Positions 42,538-51,510 of a DNA stretch of 64,000 nt are shown piece after piece. Source of the stretch: Myroides phaeus (GTDB taxonomy: Bacteria > Bacteroidota > Bacteroidia > Flavobacteriales > Flavobacteriaceae). The DNA lies in assembly GCF_009799805.1 (NCBI RefSeq), contig NZ_CP047050.1:1812001-1876000 (forward strand), in the 5' to 3' direction. How positions within the stretch are numbered: position 1 is the first letter of the stretch; every line of letters begins with the position of its first letter. The position numbers and the translations under genes are program-made. The notes under the pieces were generated by a model that ran no database searches, was not told the origin of the DNA, and saw only the letters and a list, made by a program, of their open reading frames with translations.

Positions 42538-43545
42538 ATGTTTAAATCAAAAATAAGTGGGTTAGGGTATTACGTTCCAGAGAATGTAGTAACCAATGAT
42601 GACCTATCAAAAGTGATGGATACGAATCACGAATGGATTGTTGAAAGAACAGGTATTCATGAAAGAAGACATAAGAAGTTAGAAGAAGACACTACTTCAG
42701 GAATGGGAGTTAAAGCTGCTCGTATTGCGATGGAAAGAGCAGGCGTAGAGGCAAAAGATATCGACTTTGTGGTATTTGCTACGTTAAGTCCTGATTACTA
42801 CTTCCCTGGTCCTGGTGTTTTATTACAAAGAGAATTAGGGTTAAATACCGTAGCTGCATTAGATATTAGAGCACAGTGTTCTGGTTTTATCTATGCCTTG
42901 TCTATTGCAGACCAATACATTAAAACAGGGATGTATAAGAATGTTTTAGTTGTAGGGTCTGAGGTACATTCTGCAGGATTAGATATGACTACAAGAGGAC
43001 GTGGTGTATCTGTTATTTTTGGAGATGGAGCAGGAGCGGCAGTATTGACACGATCTGAAAATGAGAATCAAGGTATTTTATCTACTCATATTCACTCACA
43101 AGGAGAGCACGCTGAAGAATTAGCGTTAATCGCTCCAGGAATGGGTGGTAGATGGGTAACGGATATTTTAGAGGACAACAATCCAGATGATATCAGTTAC
43201 ACACCTTATATGAACGGACAGTTTGTATTTAAAAATGCAGTAGTTCGCTTTAGTGAAGTTATCAACGAAGGATTAGAAGCAAACAATTTGAAAGTTGCAG
43301 ACATTGATATGTTGATTCCTCACCAAGCTAACTTGCGTATCTCTCAGTTTATTCAACACAAGTTTGAATTGCCAGATGACAAAGTGTTTAACAACATTCA
43401 GAAGTACGGTAATACAACAGCTGCGTCAATTCCAATTGCTTTAACAGAAGCGTGGGAGGCAGGAAAAATAAAAGAAGGAGACTTAGTAGTCTTGGCAGCT
43501 TTCGGAAGTGGATTCACTTGGGGAAGTGTTATGCTTAGATGGTAG
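42538..43545 (+). CDS. fabH: 3-oxoacyl-ACP synthase III
   Basis: 335 residues from the ATG at 42538. The catalytic triad of the KAS III family is complete: Cys114 in DIRAQCSGFIYAL, His262 in IPHQANLRI and Asn292 in KYGNTTAASIP. N-terminal ISGLGYYVPENVVTNDDL and DTNHEWIVERTGI are typical. It condenses acetyl-CoA or a branched acyl-CoA with malonyl-ACP to start fatty acid synthesis. Bacteroidota often carry several paralogues, so which primer this one uses is open. Confidence 0.93.
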   Translation: MFKSKISGLGYYVPENVVTNDDLSKVMDTNHEWIVERTGIHERRHKKLEEDTTSGMGVKAARIAMERAGVEAKDIDFVVFATLSPDYYFPGPGVLLQRELGLNTVAALDIRAQCSGFIYALSIADQYIKTGMYKNVLVVGSEVHSAGLDMTTRGRGVSVIFGDGAGAAVLTRSENENQGILSTHIHSQGEHAEELALIAPGMGGRWVTDILEDNNPDDISYTPYMNGQFVFKNAVVRFSEVINEGLEANNLKVADIDMLIPHQANLRISQFIQHKFELPDDKVFNNIQKYGNTTAASIPIALTEAWEAGKIKEGDLVVLAAFGSGFTWGSVMLRW

Positions 43546-43561
43546 GCTAAAATGATGATAC

Positions 43562-43596
43562 AAAAAAAGGTGATCTATTAAGATCACCTTTTTTTA
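43562..43596. terminator. Bidirectional terminator between fabH and the nuclease cluster
   Basis: AAAAGGTGATCT / AGATCACCTTTT around ATTA, with T-rich tails on both strands. Confidence 0.88.
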
Positions 43597-43598
43597 TA

Positions 43599-44636
43599 TT
43601 ATTTCTGGTCAGGTTTTACTTCTGTCCAAATGTTTTTAGCGTTCAATTTTTTATCATTGTGAGTCCCCCAAATTAAGTTTGCTAAATGTGGGTTGTCAAT
43701 GAATGGGTTTCTATTTCCTTGTGAGTAGCTGTTTCTTGGATCACCGTGATGTTCATTCCTTCTTTTTTCAATCTCAGATACAGGGTCTTCTGCATTCCAT
43801 TTCATAAAGATACTGACCATTCCATCTCTTTCACCAGTTTGAGGGTTGATTATAGTACCTCCATTACCAATTCGATTAGGTATACATTGTTCTCCATAGC
43901 GAACATACATATACATCATCATACGTGCTACATCACCTTTCCATTCTTCTCCTGGGAACCATCCACCTGCAACAGGACCTGAATTACCACTTCCTTCAGC
44001 AAATTTTTTATTAGAGCGTATGTAATTCCATTCTCCATTGATAGGTCTAAGGTTGTGAGCATCAACACCTGCTGTTAAACCTTCAGGCTTTTCATAATCA
44101 TAATTGTAATCTGAAGTGTTTGTTACTAACTTAGGAAAAGCTAAAGATTTTGCAAAAACGTGTTCTCTTTCCCAATAATTCTTTCGTCTATCATCATCAA
44201 GTCCTTTATGGTTACGCATGTCCATATCGATTGTTCTTTTTGTGATGATATCTTTTTCTCTATTAGTTGGCCATCCATAAATTAATATAACCTCGTTTGG
44301 ATTATCAGGATTTACATCTGTAATTTCGCTGGCTCTCCAAATATCAGGGGTGTAATTTAATTGATGGTGCGTGTTTTCTAAAAGCTCGTGTAGATCATTT
44401 TTTAGATCTGTACCTCTTTTTCTAAAATCAATATCTTTATAGTATGCTCGTTGGTTTTGATCAACTGGAATATAGTTAAATCCTTTGTTATTTTCAGGCT
44501 TAGGGTCTGGTTTAGGATTAGGAGTAGACGGATTGTCAATAACTGGTTTATCGATAGGAGAACTATCGTCAGAAGAACTACAGCTTGCTGTTAGTGCAAG
44601 AAATGCAGCAAAAATTATAAGACTATATTTTTTCAT
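43599..44636 (-). CDS. Endonuclease I family lipoprotein, paralogue 1
   Basis: 345 residues. Lipobox Cys at 19 (LTASCSSSDD) with acidic residues after it, then a Pro-rich linker to about residue 50. The nuclease domain has WEREHVFAKSL with Glu158-His159, equivalent to the metal-binding Glu and general-base His of Vvn/EndA nucleases, DAHNLRPINGEW, and RSNKKF with the second metal ligand Asn. EEWKGDVARMMMYMYVRYG and NRNPFIDNPHLANLIWG close the domain. It should degrade DNA or RNA outside the cell or in the periplasm. Confidence 0.92.
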   Translation of the reverse strand: MKKYSLIIFAAFLALTASCSSSDDSSPIDKPVIDNPSTPNPKPDPKPENNKGFNYIPVDQNQRAYYKDIDFRKRGTDLKNDLHELLENTHHQLNYTPDIWRASEITDVNPDNPNEVILIYGWPTNREKDIITKRTIDMDMRNHKGLDDDRRKNYWEREHVFAKSLAFPKLVTNTSDYNYDYEKPEGLTAGVDAHNLRPINGEWNYIRSNKKFAEGSGNSGPVAGGWFPGEEWKGDVARMMMYMYVRYGEQCIPNRIGNGGTIINPQTGERDGMVSIFMKWNAEDPVSEIEKRRNEHHGDPRNSYSQGNRNPFIDNPHLANLIWGTHNDKKLNAKNIWTEVKPDQK

Positions 44637-44702
44637 ATAGAGGGTATTAAAGTTGTATAGTGTGAAGAAAGAAAAACTATTACTGTGCTTTCTTTTCTAT
44701 TG

Positions 44703-44710
44703 CAAAGATA
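44703..44710 (-). promoter_or_regulatory. Promoter -7 box TATCTTTG for nuclease paralogue 1
   Basis: A TAnnTTTG match on the minus strand, 66 bases before the ATG at 44636 and just past the terminator of the upstream nuclease gene. Confidence 0.55.
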
Positions 44711-44728
44711 GAACAACTATCTAAAAAA

Positions 44729-44755
44729 AGAGCATCTGAACGTGTCAGATGCTCT
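44729..44755 (-). terminator. Terminator of nuclease paralogue 2
   Basis: AGAGCATCTGA / TCAGATGCTCT with a T run on the minus strand. The same stem is reused after paralogue 3. Confidence 0.85.
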
Positions 44756-44783
44756 ACTATATTGTAAATAATTGGCAGTTAGT

Positions 44784-45761
44784 TTATTGCCATTTGTTTT
44801 CTGCTTGTGGTCCTCCCCAAATAGCAGTGGCCAGATAAGGATTATCTATAAACGGATTCCTATTTCCTTGTGCGTGTCGCTTAGTTGGGTTACCGTGGTA
44901 TTCATTTCTTCTTTTTTCAATATCAGATACCGGATCTTCTGCATTCCACTGTAAGAATAGCTTTAGCATTTTTTCATTTCCACCTTGCGTATTGTTTTCA
45001 AAAGCACCCGTACCCACTAAATTAGGAGCACATTGTTTGCCGTATCTAACATACATATACATAACCATACGCGCTACATCACCTTTCCACTCATCACCAG
45101 GATACCAAGCAGGTTCACGTCCAACGTTTACCACACCTGCATTTCCACTACCTTGCGTAAAACGTTTATTTCCGCGTTCTTCATTCCACTCCCCATTAAT
45201 GGCTCTAAGGTTATGAGCATCCACACCCGCAATTAGTCCTTCTGGCGTAAAAGCATAATCATCTTCTCTTGTCACTAATTTAGGTTTGGCTAACGATTTA
45301 GCAAAGATGTGTTCTCTTTCCCATTTCTTATCTCGATCAGCATTTACATTTCTGTTGTTCTGATCATATTTGCTCATAGAAGGGCGGTGCTTAGGAAGTT
45401 TAGCATCAGTTGCAGGCCAACTATACATTAGTATTAAGTTGTTTTTATTAGCCGGATCAGCATCAGTTACTTTACACGCTTCCCAAATATCCGGAGTATA
45501 TTGTAACTGCTTATGTGTTTTTACTAATAAATCGTGTAAGTCGTTTTTTAAGCTTTCTCCCGTTTTAGTCAAGTCGATATTACTGTAATATTCCTTTTCA
45601 TATTTATCTGCAATAACAAGATTAGCCTTGTGGTTTGTGTCCACAATCGGATTAAAACCTTGGTTTGCTTCTATGATAGGAGTAGGGGCTTCTGCATTCT
45701 TTTTACAACTTGTAAATGCTACAAAAAAGGTAGCAATAGCTACAAACGTATATTTATTCAT
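44784..45761 (-). CDS. Endonuclease I family lipoprotein, paralogue 2
   Basis: 325 residues from the ATG at 45761, chosen because it begins a lipoprotein signal peptide (MNKYTFVAIATFFVAFTSCK, Cys at 19); the longer frame starts at a TTG. A short linker replaces the Pro-rich linker of the others. Active-site motifs are WEREHIFAKSLA with Glu150-His151, DAHNLRAINGEW and ERGNKRF. The C-terminus NRNPFIDNPYLATAIWG is shared with the cluster. It is closest to paralogue 1 by sequence and length. Own terminator on the 3' side. Confidence 0.92.
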   Translation of the reverse strand: MNKYTFVAIATFFVAFTSCKKNAEAPTPIIEANQGFNPIVDTNHKANLVIADKYEKEYYSNIDLTKTGESLKNDLHDLLVKTHKQLQYTPDIWEACKVTDADPANKNNLILMYSWPATDAKLPKHRPSMSKYDQNNRNVNADRDKKWEREHIFAKSLAKPKLVTREDDYAFTPEGLIAGVDAHNLRAINGEWNEERGNKRFTQGSGNAGVVNVGREPAWYPGDEWKGDVARMVMYMYVRYGKQCAPNLVGTGAFENNTQGGNEKMLKLFLQWNAEDPVSDIEKRRNEYHGNPTKRHAQGNRNPFIDNPYLATAIWGGPQAENKWQ

Positions 45762-45817
45762 TCTATGGGATGTGATTATTATTTTAAGAAGTGTAAAGAT
45801 ACAAATTACTCCAAACA

Positions 45818-45848
45818 AGAAGAGCATCTGAAGTAATCAGATGCTCTT
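45818..45848 (-). terminator. Terminator of nuclease paralogue 3
   Basis: AAGAGCATCTGA / TCAGATGCTCTT, the same stem as at 44729-44755 with a different loop. Confidence 0.85.
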
Positions 45849-45870
45849 TAGTATTATGGATTGGAAAAGA

Positions 45871-46920
45871 TTATTTCCATTTATTAACTCCTGGATATTG
45901 TTTCATACCCCAAATGCGGTTAGCCAACTCAGGGTTGTCAATAAATGGGTTTCTATTCCCTTGCGCTCCTGGATTAGATTTATTACCGTGGTATGTATTT
46001 CTTTTTTGTTCAAAAGGAGATACAGGATCTTCTGCATTCCATTTTAAGAACAAGTCAATCATCTCATCAGATAAGATACCTGTTTTATCATTTAAAGGCA
46101 TTCCAACTTTAGTTGCTTTTGTATAGCCACCACCGTTTTCATTTTCATATCTGATATGCATATACATCATCATACGCGCTACATCACCTTTCCATTCATC
46201 ACCAGGGTACCAATAATTTCCAATAGCATGTGAATTACCTTTTGCGTCAACAAATTTTTTATTTCCTCTTGAGCTATTACGAGATCTATTGATAGGTCTT
46301 AGGTTATGGGCATCGTGTCCTGCAATTTCTTCAATTTTTTTAGGTAGTTCACCATTATAACCTTTTGTAGCTAATGTTTCTTGATTTTTATTTTTATCAA
46401 CAGCTAATGATTTAGCAAATACGTGTTCTCTTTCCCATAATTGAGTAACAGGTTTTGAAGAAGCACCATTGTTTTTATCAATTTTAGGAACAGAACGCTT
46501 TTCGTGTATTTGTTTGGCATCTTTATCTGCCCATCCGTAAATCTGAATTACGTTGTTAGGATTATCAGGATCCTCATCTGTAATCTCTGATGCATCCCAT
46601 ATACCTGGAGTATAAGAAATAGGGGTATGAGTTTTGGTAATTAACTTAGCTAATTGTTTTTTTAACGCCATTCCTTCTTGCGTAAAGTCCATTCCTTTAT
46701 AATAGTCTTTATATTCAGCAGGAATAAGGTAATCACCCATATTTGGTGTAACAGGTACTTCTGGTTCCTCAGGCTTACCCGGTTCACCTGGTTCATTAGG
46801 ATTAGGTTTAGTTGGTTTTTCAACAGGAGTTAAATCTGGTTCTGTTACAATTGGATCTTTCGTACAACTGAAAGTAATTAATGAAAGTCCAAGTAAAAAG
46901 AGTAATGATCTTTTCTTCAT
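45871..46920 (-). CDS. Endonuclease I family lipoprotein, paralogue 3
   Basis: 349 residues from the ATG at 46920. Lipobox Cys at 19 (ITFSCTKDP), then a Pro/Glu-rich linker (NPNEPGEPGKPEEPEVPVTP) to about residue 60. Active site WEREHVFAKSLA with Glu165-His166, HDAHNLRPINRS and RGNKKF with Asn. The start of the mature protein, CTKDPIVTEPDLTPVEKP, is almost identical to that of paralogue 4, a sign of recent duplication or conversion. Confidence 0.92.
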   Translation of the reverse strand: MKKRSLLFLLGLSLITFSCTKDPIVTEPDLTPVEKPTKPNPNEPGEPGKPEEPEVPVTPNMGDYLIPAEYKDYYKGMDFTQEGMALKKQLAKLITKTHTPISYTPGIWDASEITDEDPDNPNNVIQIYGWADKDAKQIHEKRSVPKIDKNNGASSKPVTQLWEREHVFAKSLAVDKNKNQETLATKGYNGELPKKIEEIAGHDAHNLRPINRSRNSSRGNKKFVDAKGNSHAIGNYWYPGDEWKGDVARMMMYMHIRYENENGGGYTKATKVGMPLNDKTGILSDEMIDLFLKWNAEDPVSPFEQKRNTYHGNKSNPGAQGNRNPFIDNPELANRIWGMKQYPGVNKWK

Positions 46921-47016
46921 ATTAGAGTGATTTAATATTATATAATTTGTTAAAGTGTGTTCTTGTAAATGTTTGATTCGTGTCAATTTCTGCTAAGGTA
47001 CAGCTTAAATTAAGAT

Positions 47017-47048
47017 AAAAAAAAGAGCTACTTAGTAAAGTAGCTCTT
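47017..47048 (-). terminator. Terminator of nuclease paralogue 4
   Basis: AAGAGCTACTT / AAGTAGCTCTT around AGTA, with a T run on the minus strand. Confidence 0.85.
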
Positions 47049-47071
47049 ATGTATATGAAAAGTAATTTTAT

Positions 47072-48028
47072 TTATTTCCAACGGTTATCTGCTTCCGGAC
47101 CTCCCCAAATTTGAGTAGCCAAATACGGATTGTCAATAAATGGGTTTCTATTTCCTTGTCCAGCCGGATTATTAGCATTACCAAGATATTCGTTTCTTGT
47201 TTTTTCTCTTTCAGAAACAGGCACTTCAGCATTCCATTTCAAGAATAGGTCAATCATACCATCTGGAGTACTGGTTGTAGAACCCACTCCAATTTTAGAA
47301 GGTAAACATTGCTCTCCATAACGAACATACATATACATCATCATACGCGCTACATCACCTTTCCATTCATCGCCAGGATACCATCCACCAGTAACAGGAC
47401 CTGAATAACCATTACCTGGTGCAAATTTTAGATTATCCCTTTTTCCATTCCAATTTGTATCTGCAGGTCTAATGTTATGTGCATCAGTTCCAGCACCAGG
47501 AGGATTGGTGTTAAAACCACCTGCATCTTGTGTATAAACGTGTTCTCTATTCCAAGTGTCATTACCGCTTCCACCTGATGCTTGTTTGCTTATAGCTCTT
47601 GTATAAGCTTGCATTTCGGCAGAGCTTCCTTTTTCCTTATGACCATAAACTAAATATACTTCAGTGGGGTTTCCTGATGTAACAGGAACGTAATCTGTAG
47701 CCTTAACAGCATCCCATACTTGTTTATATGTTATTTTTTTAGTGTGTGTTTTTGTAACCTTATTAGTTAAATCAGCTTTAAGAGCAGTTCCTTTTTTTGT
47801 AAAGTCCACACCTGCGTAGTAAGCCTTTTGTGCTTCAGGTATATTTGAAAAATCACCTGGCTTTACAGGATCAGTTGTTCCTGGATCAGTTGGATCAGTA
47901 GTGGGTGGAGTAGGTTTAGATGGTTTTTCAACCGGTGTTAAATCTGGCTCCGTTATAATTGGGTCTTTGGTACAAGCATTTAATGCCAGTAAGGAAACCC
48001 CTAATAAGAGGAATAATTTATTTTTCAT
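47072..48028 (-). CDS. Endonuclease I family lipoprotein, paralogue 4
   Basis: 318 residues. Lipobox Cys at 19 (LALNACTKDP), linker rich in Pro, Thr and Asp (PTTDPTDPGTTDPVKPGD). Active site WNREHVYTQDAGG with Glu162-His163, then TDAHNIRPADTNW and KRDNLKF. The KSLA segment after the catalytic His found in the other paralogues is replaced, so substrate contacts may differ. The C-terminus NRNPFIDNPYLATQIWGGPEA matches paralogue 5. Confidence 0.92.
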   Translation of the reverse strand: MKNKLFLLLGVSLLALNACTKDPIITEPDLTPVEKPSKPTPPTTDPTDPGTTDPVKPGDFSNIPEAQKAYYAGVDFTKKGTALKADLTNKVTKTHTKKITYKQVWDAVKATDYVPVTSGNPTEVYLVYGHKEKGSSAEMQAYTRAISKQASGGSGNDTWNREHVYTQDAGGFNTNPPGAGTDAHNIRPADTNWNGKRDNLKFAPGNGYSGPVTGGWYPGDEWKGDVARMMMYMYVRYGEQCLPSKIGVGSTTSTPDGMIDLFLKWNAEVPVSEREKTRNEYLGNANNPAGQGNRNPFIDNPYLATQIWGGPEADNRWK

Positions 48029-48084
48029 ATAATTTTATTTTATAACATTGACTATTAATTAGATAGTAATAAAGTTACGACAAA

Positions 48085-48115
48085 AAAAAACTACTCCAAA
48101 GTAGAGTAGTTTTAA
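48085..48115 (-). terminator. Terminator of nuclease paralogue 5
   Basis: AAAACTACTC / GAGTAGTTTT with a run of nine T on the minus strand. Confidence 0.85.
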
Positions 48116-48137
48116 ATTATATGAAAATTGATATTGT

Positions 48138-49721
48138 CTATTTCCAAAGATTTTTAGCTTCCGGACCTCCCCAAATTTGAGTAGCTAAGTACGGATTGTC
48201 AATAAATGGGTTTCTATTCCCTTGCGCATACTGGTTAGAAGTATTTGCGTGGTATTTATTTCTGTTTCTTTCAATTTCTGATACTGGATCAGCTGCATTC
48301 CATTCTAATAAGATAGCAACCATATTATTATCCTCTTTAGTAGTAGAACCAACGGCAACTCCTGTAGGTAAACATCTGTTGTTGTATCTAACATACATAT
48401 ACATCATCATACGTGCTACATCACCTCTCCATTCATCACCAGGATACCATCCACCAGATACAGGACCAGAAAATCCTGAACCTTTTGCAAATTTCAAGTT
48501 TCCTCTTGCTGCATTCCATTGTACATCTGCTGGACGTAAGTGGTGTCCATCAGCACCTGGACCAGATTCACCTAAATTAGGCGTACCTAACGATTTAGCA
48601 TACGTATGCTCTCTATTCCATTGTCCTTGACCACCTCCATTAGATTGCTTACCTCTTGTGTATGCTTTTGTACCAGTAGTAGTCCCTTTATGTCCATACA
48701 ATAAATACACTTCATTTCCAGCAGGTGTCAAATCAGTTGCTTTAGCTGCATCCCAAACATTACCATAAGACAACGTTTTAGTATGTGTATCACTCACAAG
48801 CTTACTTAACTCTTCTTTTAGTGCTATTCCTGTTTTCTTGAAATCAACTCCCTTATAGTAATTAGCTTGATCACTTGGAATATTAAATTCACCTGGTTTA
48901 CTTGGTGTAGTAGGTTGTTCTGGCTCTGTAGGTTCAGTTGGTGTTGTCGGTTGGTTATTGTCAAAAACAATACTATCAATCAATAAATTGTAGTTTCCGT
49001 TTTTACCAACTTTAAAAGCAAACACAGATCCTTTACCACTTTTGTTGTAATCAACACCAGTTAAATCTAAAGTAACTTTAATCCAATTTGTAGCATTAAT
49101 ATTAACCCCTACATAGTTGTTAGCAAATGCTGTATTACTATCATTCATTGTGATAGCAGTTTTCTTTAAAACGATATCCTTAGATAAAATAATATCTGTT
49201 TTACTATTGATCTCTGCATCCGTTCTTAAATTGAAAACATTATAAGAACCATCCGCTTTATACACATTAAAAGAAAGCGATTGATTAGCTGTTCCTTTAA
49301 GGAAGAAAGTGATTGTTTTAGCATTTGCGTTTACAGTCTGGTTTTCAGTTGTAAATACATATTCATTTTTAGTAGTAGCTCCTTTAATGCTTAAAGCGTT
49401 TTTACCATCTTTACCTTGACCAGCAGCTAAAGTTGCATAAGGCTGAAGTTTAAATGTATTAAGCGAATTTTTAAAGCTTTCAAAATCGTTGAAATCAGCT
49501 ACCGTATTTGGTTTGTTGGCATCAACACCAGCATCGCCAGTTGGTTTTGAAGGATCTGTTGGTTTGCCACCATTATCTCCTGGTTTATCTCCTCCTGGTT
49601 TTGTCGGTTTAGGTTTTTCTACTTTCGTATTAGTAGGCTCTGTAATAATAGGATCTTTTGTACATCCTAAAACAGACAGCATAAAACCTGCAATTAAAAC
49701 AAGTAATGTGTTTTTTTTCAT
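48138..49721 (-). CDS. Endonuclease I family lipoprotein with extra N-terminal beta domain, paralogue 5
   Basis: 527 residues, about 200 longer than its neighbours. Lipobox Cys at 20 (SVLGCTKDP), linker rich in Pro, Lys and Gly to about 70, then an added domain at about 73-257 (VADFNDFESFKNSLN...LLIDSIVFDN) of beta-sandwich, carbohydrate-binding-module-like character. A second Pro/Thr linker (PTEPTEPEQPTTP) leads to the nuclease domain with WNREHTYAKSLG (Glu371-His372), GHHLRPADVQW and RGNLKF. The added domain may bind a polymer such as extracellular matrix or cell wall; this is inference. Confidence 0.9.
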   Translation of the reverse strand: MKKNTLLVLIAGFMLSVLGCTKDPIITEPTNTKVEKPKPTKPGGDKPGDNGGKPTDPSKPTGDAGVDANKPNTVADFNDFESFKNSLNTFKLQPYATLAAGQGKDGKNALSIKGATTKNEYVFTTENQTVNANAKTITFFLKGTANQSLSFNVYKADGSYNVFNLRTDAEINSKTDIILSKDIVLKKTAITMNDSNTAFANNYVGVNINATNWIKVTLDLTGVDYNKSGKGSVFAFKVGKNGNYNLLIDSIVFDNNQPTTPTEPTEPEQPTTPSKPGEFNIPSDQANYYKGVDFKKTGIALKEELSKLVSDTHTKTLSYGNVWDAAKATDLTPAGNEVYLLYGHKGTTTGTKAYTRGKQSNGGGQGQWNREHTYAKSLGTPNLGESGPGADGHHLRPADVQWNAARGNLKFAKGSGFSGPVSGGWYPGDEWRGDVARMMMYMYVRYNNRCLPTGVAVGSTTKEDNNMVAILLEWNAADPVSEIERNRNKYHANTSNQYAQGNRNPFIDNPYLATQIWGGPEAKNLWK

Positions 49722-49770
49722 TAGGTAAGTGTAGTGTATTATGTTTTGTAAGTTTTTCTATGAAAAAAGA

Positions 49771-50988
49771 TTACTTGTTTTTTCTTTCCAATAAAGCCAT
49801 ATAGAATCCGTCAAATCCAGACTCGTGCGACAATACTTTTCTATCTTCGATGAAAGTAAAGTCTTGACCAGCTTCACTGTTTAAGAATTTCTCAATTTGC
49901 TTTTCGTTTTCAGAAGGCAAGATTGAACAAGTAGCGTAAACCATTTTACCACCTGGTTTTAATATCTTAGAATAATCCTGTAATACTTGTTGTTGAACAG
50001 CTTTAATTTCTTCAACAAATTCAGGTCTTAATTTCCATTTGCTATCAGGGTTTCTCTTTAAAACACCTAAACCACTACAAGGAGCATCAATTAAAACACG
50101 GTCTGCTTTTTCGTGTAATTTTTTAATTGTTTTTGTTCCCTCAATGATGCGGTATTCAATGTTGAATGCCCCATTACGTTTAGCACGTAATTTCAATTGT
50201 TTTTGTTTGCTTTCGTAGATATCCATAGCAATAATCTGCCCTTTGTTTTCCATCAAAGCAGCAATGTGCAATGTTTTACCACCAGCACCAGCACAAGTAT
50301 CAACAACTCTCATACCTGGTTTCACGTCAAGTAAACGTGCCACAAGTTGAGAAGAAGCATCTTGTACTTCAAACAATCCTTCTTTAAAAGCGTCTGTCAT
50401 AAAAACATTAGCTCTTTCTTTTAAAACTAAAGCATCTGGGTATTCCTCAGGCATAATAGTTTCAATATCTAAGTCAAACAAAATAGCGTGTAACTTCTCA
50501 CGTGTCGTTTTTAACGTATTCACACGTAAAATAACGCTTGCTTGTTGATTTTGAGCAGTGATTTCTTTCTCCCAAACTTCTTTTCCAAGTTCTTGTAATC
50601 CAAGTTCGTCAATCCAATCAGGAATAGACTCTTTGAATTTTCTTGTTTTTGTAAGTTCGTCAAATCTACCTTTGATTCTACGAACAGGAGTGTTTTCAAA
50701 ATATTTCCAATCTGGAAGTGTATAACCTCTTAAAACAGCCCATACAGCAAAAATACGCCAAGCGTCATCTCTGGTATATGGTTCTTTTACTTCTGCAATT
50801 TCAGCATATAATCTTTTCCATCTCGTGATTTCATAAATAGTTTCAGCAACGAATTTACGATCCGCGCTTCCCCAACGTTTGTCCTTTTTTAAGGCTCTCG
50901 CCACCATTTTATCGGCATACTCTCCGTCGTTGAAAATTGCTAAAATAGAGTCGATTACTGTAAATACAAGGTTTCTGTGTAGTCTCAT
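49771..50988 (-). CDS. RsmB/NOP2-family rRNA cytosine-C5 methyltransferase
   Basis: 405 residues. A NusB-like N-terminal region (about 1-140) is followed by the SAM-dependent domain: VQDASSQLVARLL near 209, VVDTCAGAGGKTLHIA near 230 (SAM binding), IDAPCSGLGVLKRNPD near 297 with the motif IV Cys, and YATCSILPSENEKQIEKFL near 353 with the motif VI Cys. It resembles RsmB, which makes m5C967 in 16S rRNA, but has a shorter N-terminal domain than the E. coli enzyme. Monocistronic. Confidence 0.92.
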   Translation of the reverse strand: MRLHRNLVFTVIDSILAIFNDGEYADKMVARALKKDKRWGSADRKFVAETIYEITRWKRLYAEIAEVKEPYTRDDAWRIFAVWAVLRGYTLPDWKYFENTPVRRIKGRFDELTKTRKFKESIPDWIDELGLQELGKEVWEKEITAQNQQASVILRVNTLKTTREKLHAILFDLDIETIMPEEYPDALVLKERANVFMTDAFKEGLFEVQDASSQLVARLLDVKPGMRVVDTCAGAGGKTLHIAALMENKGQIIAMDIYESKQKQLKLRAKRNGAFNIEYRIIEGTKTIKKLHEKADRVLIDAPCSGLGVLKRNPDSKWKLRPEFVEEIKAVQQQVLQDYSKILKPGGKMVYATCSILPSENEKQIEKFLNSEAGQDFTFIEDRKVLSHESGFDGFYMALLERKNK

Positions 50989-51005
50989 TAATATAATATA
51001 ATAAA

Positions 51006-51037
51006 ATAGCCTACAAATATACGTCTTTGTAGGCTAT
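51006..51037 (-). terminator. Terminator of the Spy-like gene, containing a promoter box
   Basis: ATAGCCTACAAA / TTTGTAGGCTAT, T-rich on the minus strand. The loop and first arm contain TATATTTG (51014-51021 on the minus strand), a fitting -7 box for the methyltransferase gene 26 bases downstream. Confidence 0.75.
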
Positions 51038-51066
51038 ATGTTTAACTATAGATTGTTATTTTCTCT

Positions 51067-51510
51067 TTATTTCTTCTCTTTGTATTTTTTTAAGAGCTTT
51101 TTGTTAAAATCATCTTCCGCTTTCTTTAAAATCAAGATTTTTTTATCTCCAATTATCTTTTTAGCATCTTCGATAAACTTTTTACGGGTAGAGAAATACG
51201 AGTTTTCAAACTCTACTAACTCTTTCAAACGCTTAGAAGCATCGCTTTCACTGATTTGATTCAGATCTTCAACAGTACTTCTTTTAATGTATTTAACAAT
51301 GTCATTATGTCTTAACTCACCCATCTTTTTATCGTAAGCTGTATAAACAGGCCAAAACTTTTCAGCCTCATTATCACTTAAGTTTAATTGTGTTGTAAGG
51401 TGTGCTATTTTTAGCGATCTAATTTGTTCGTGTTTATCTTGTGCAAATGAAGAATGACAAACGAAAAGGATAAGTAAGAAAGGAATTATTTTTTTCATAT
51501 TATTATTCAT
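51067..51510 (-). CDS. Exported Spy-like protein
   Basis: 147 residues (or 143 from the inner ATG at 51498). Signal peptide KKIIPFLLILFVCHSSFAQ, then a fully helical, highly charged mature protein. LTTQLNLSDNEAEKFWPVY resembles the LTxxQ-type helical fold of Spy/CpxP and of Bacteroidota sensor proteins found beside ECF sigma factors. Probably periplasmic, with a chaperone or stress-sensing role. Its ATG overlaps the last codons of the anti-sigma-like gene, so translation is likely coupled. Confidence 0.75.
   Translation of the reverse strand: MNNNMKKIIPFLLILFVCHSSFAQDKHEQIRSLKIAHLTTQLNLSDNEAEKFWPVYTAYDKKMGELRHNDIVKYIKRSTVEDLNQISESDASKRLKELVEFENSYFSTRKKFIEDAKKIIGDKKILILKKAEDDFNKKLLKKYKEKK

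Noticed and set aside
43746..46126. Several plus-strand open frames opposite the nuclease genes
   Set aside because: They are antisense shadows of conserved, well-supported nuclease genes and lack starts or family features.
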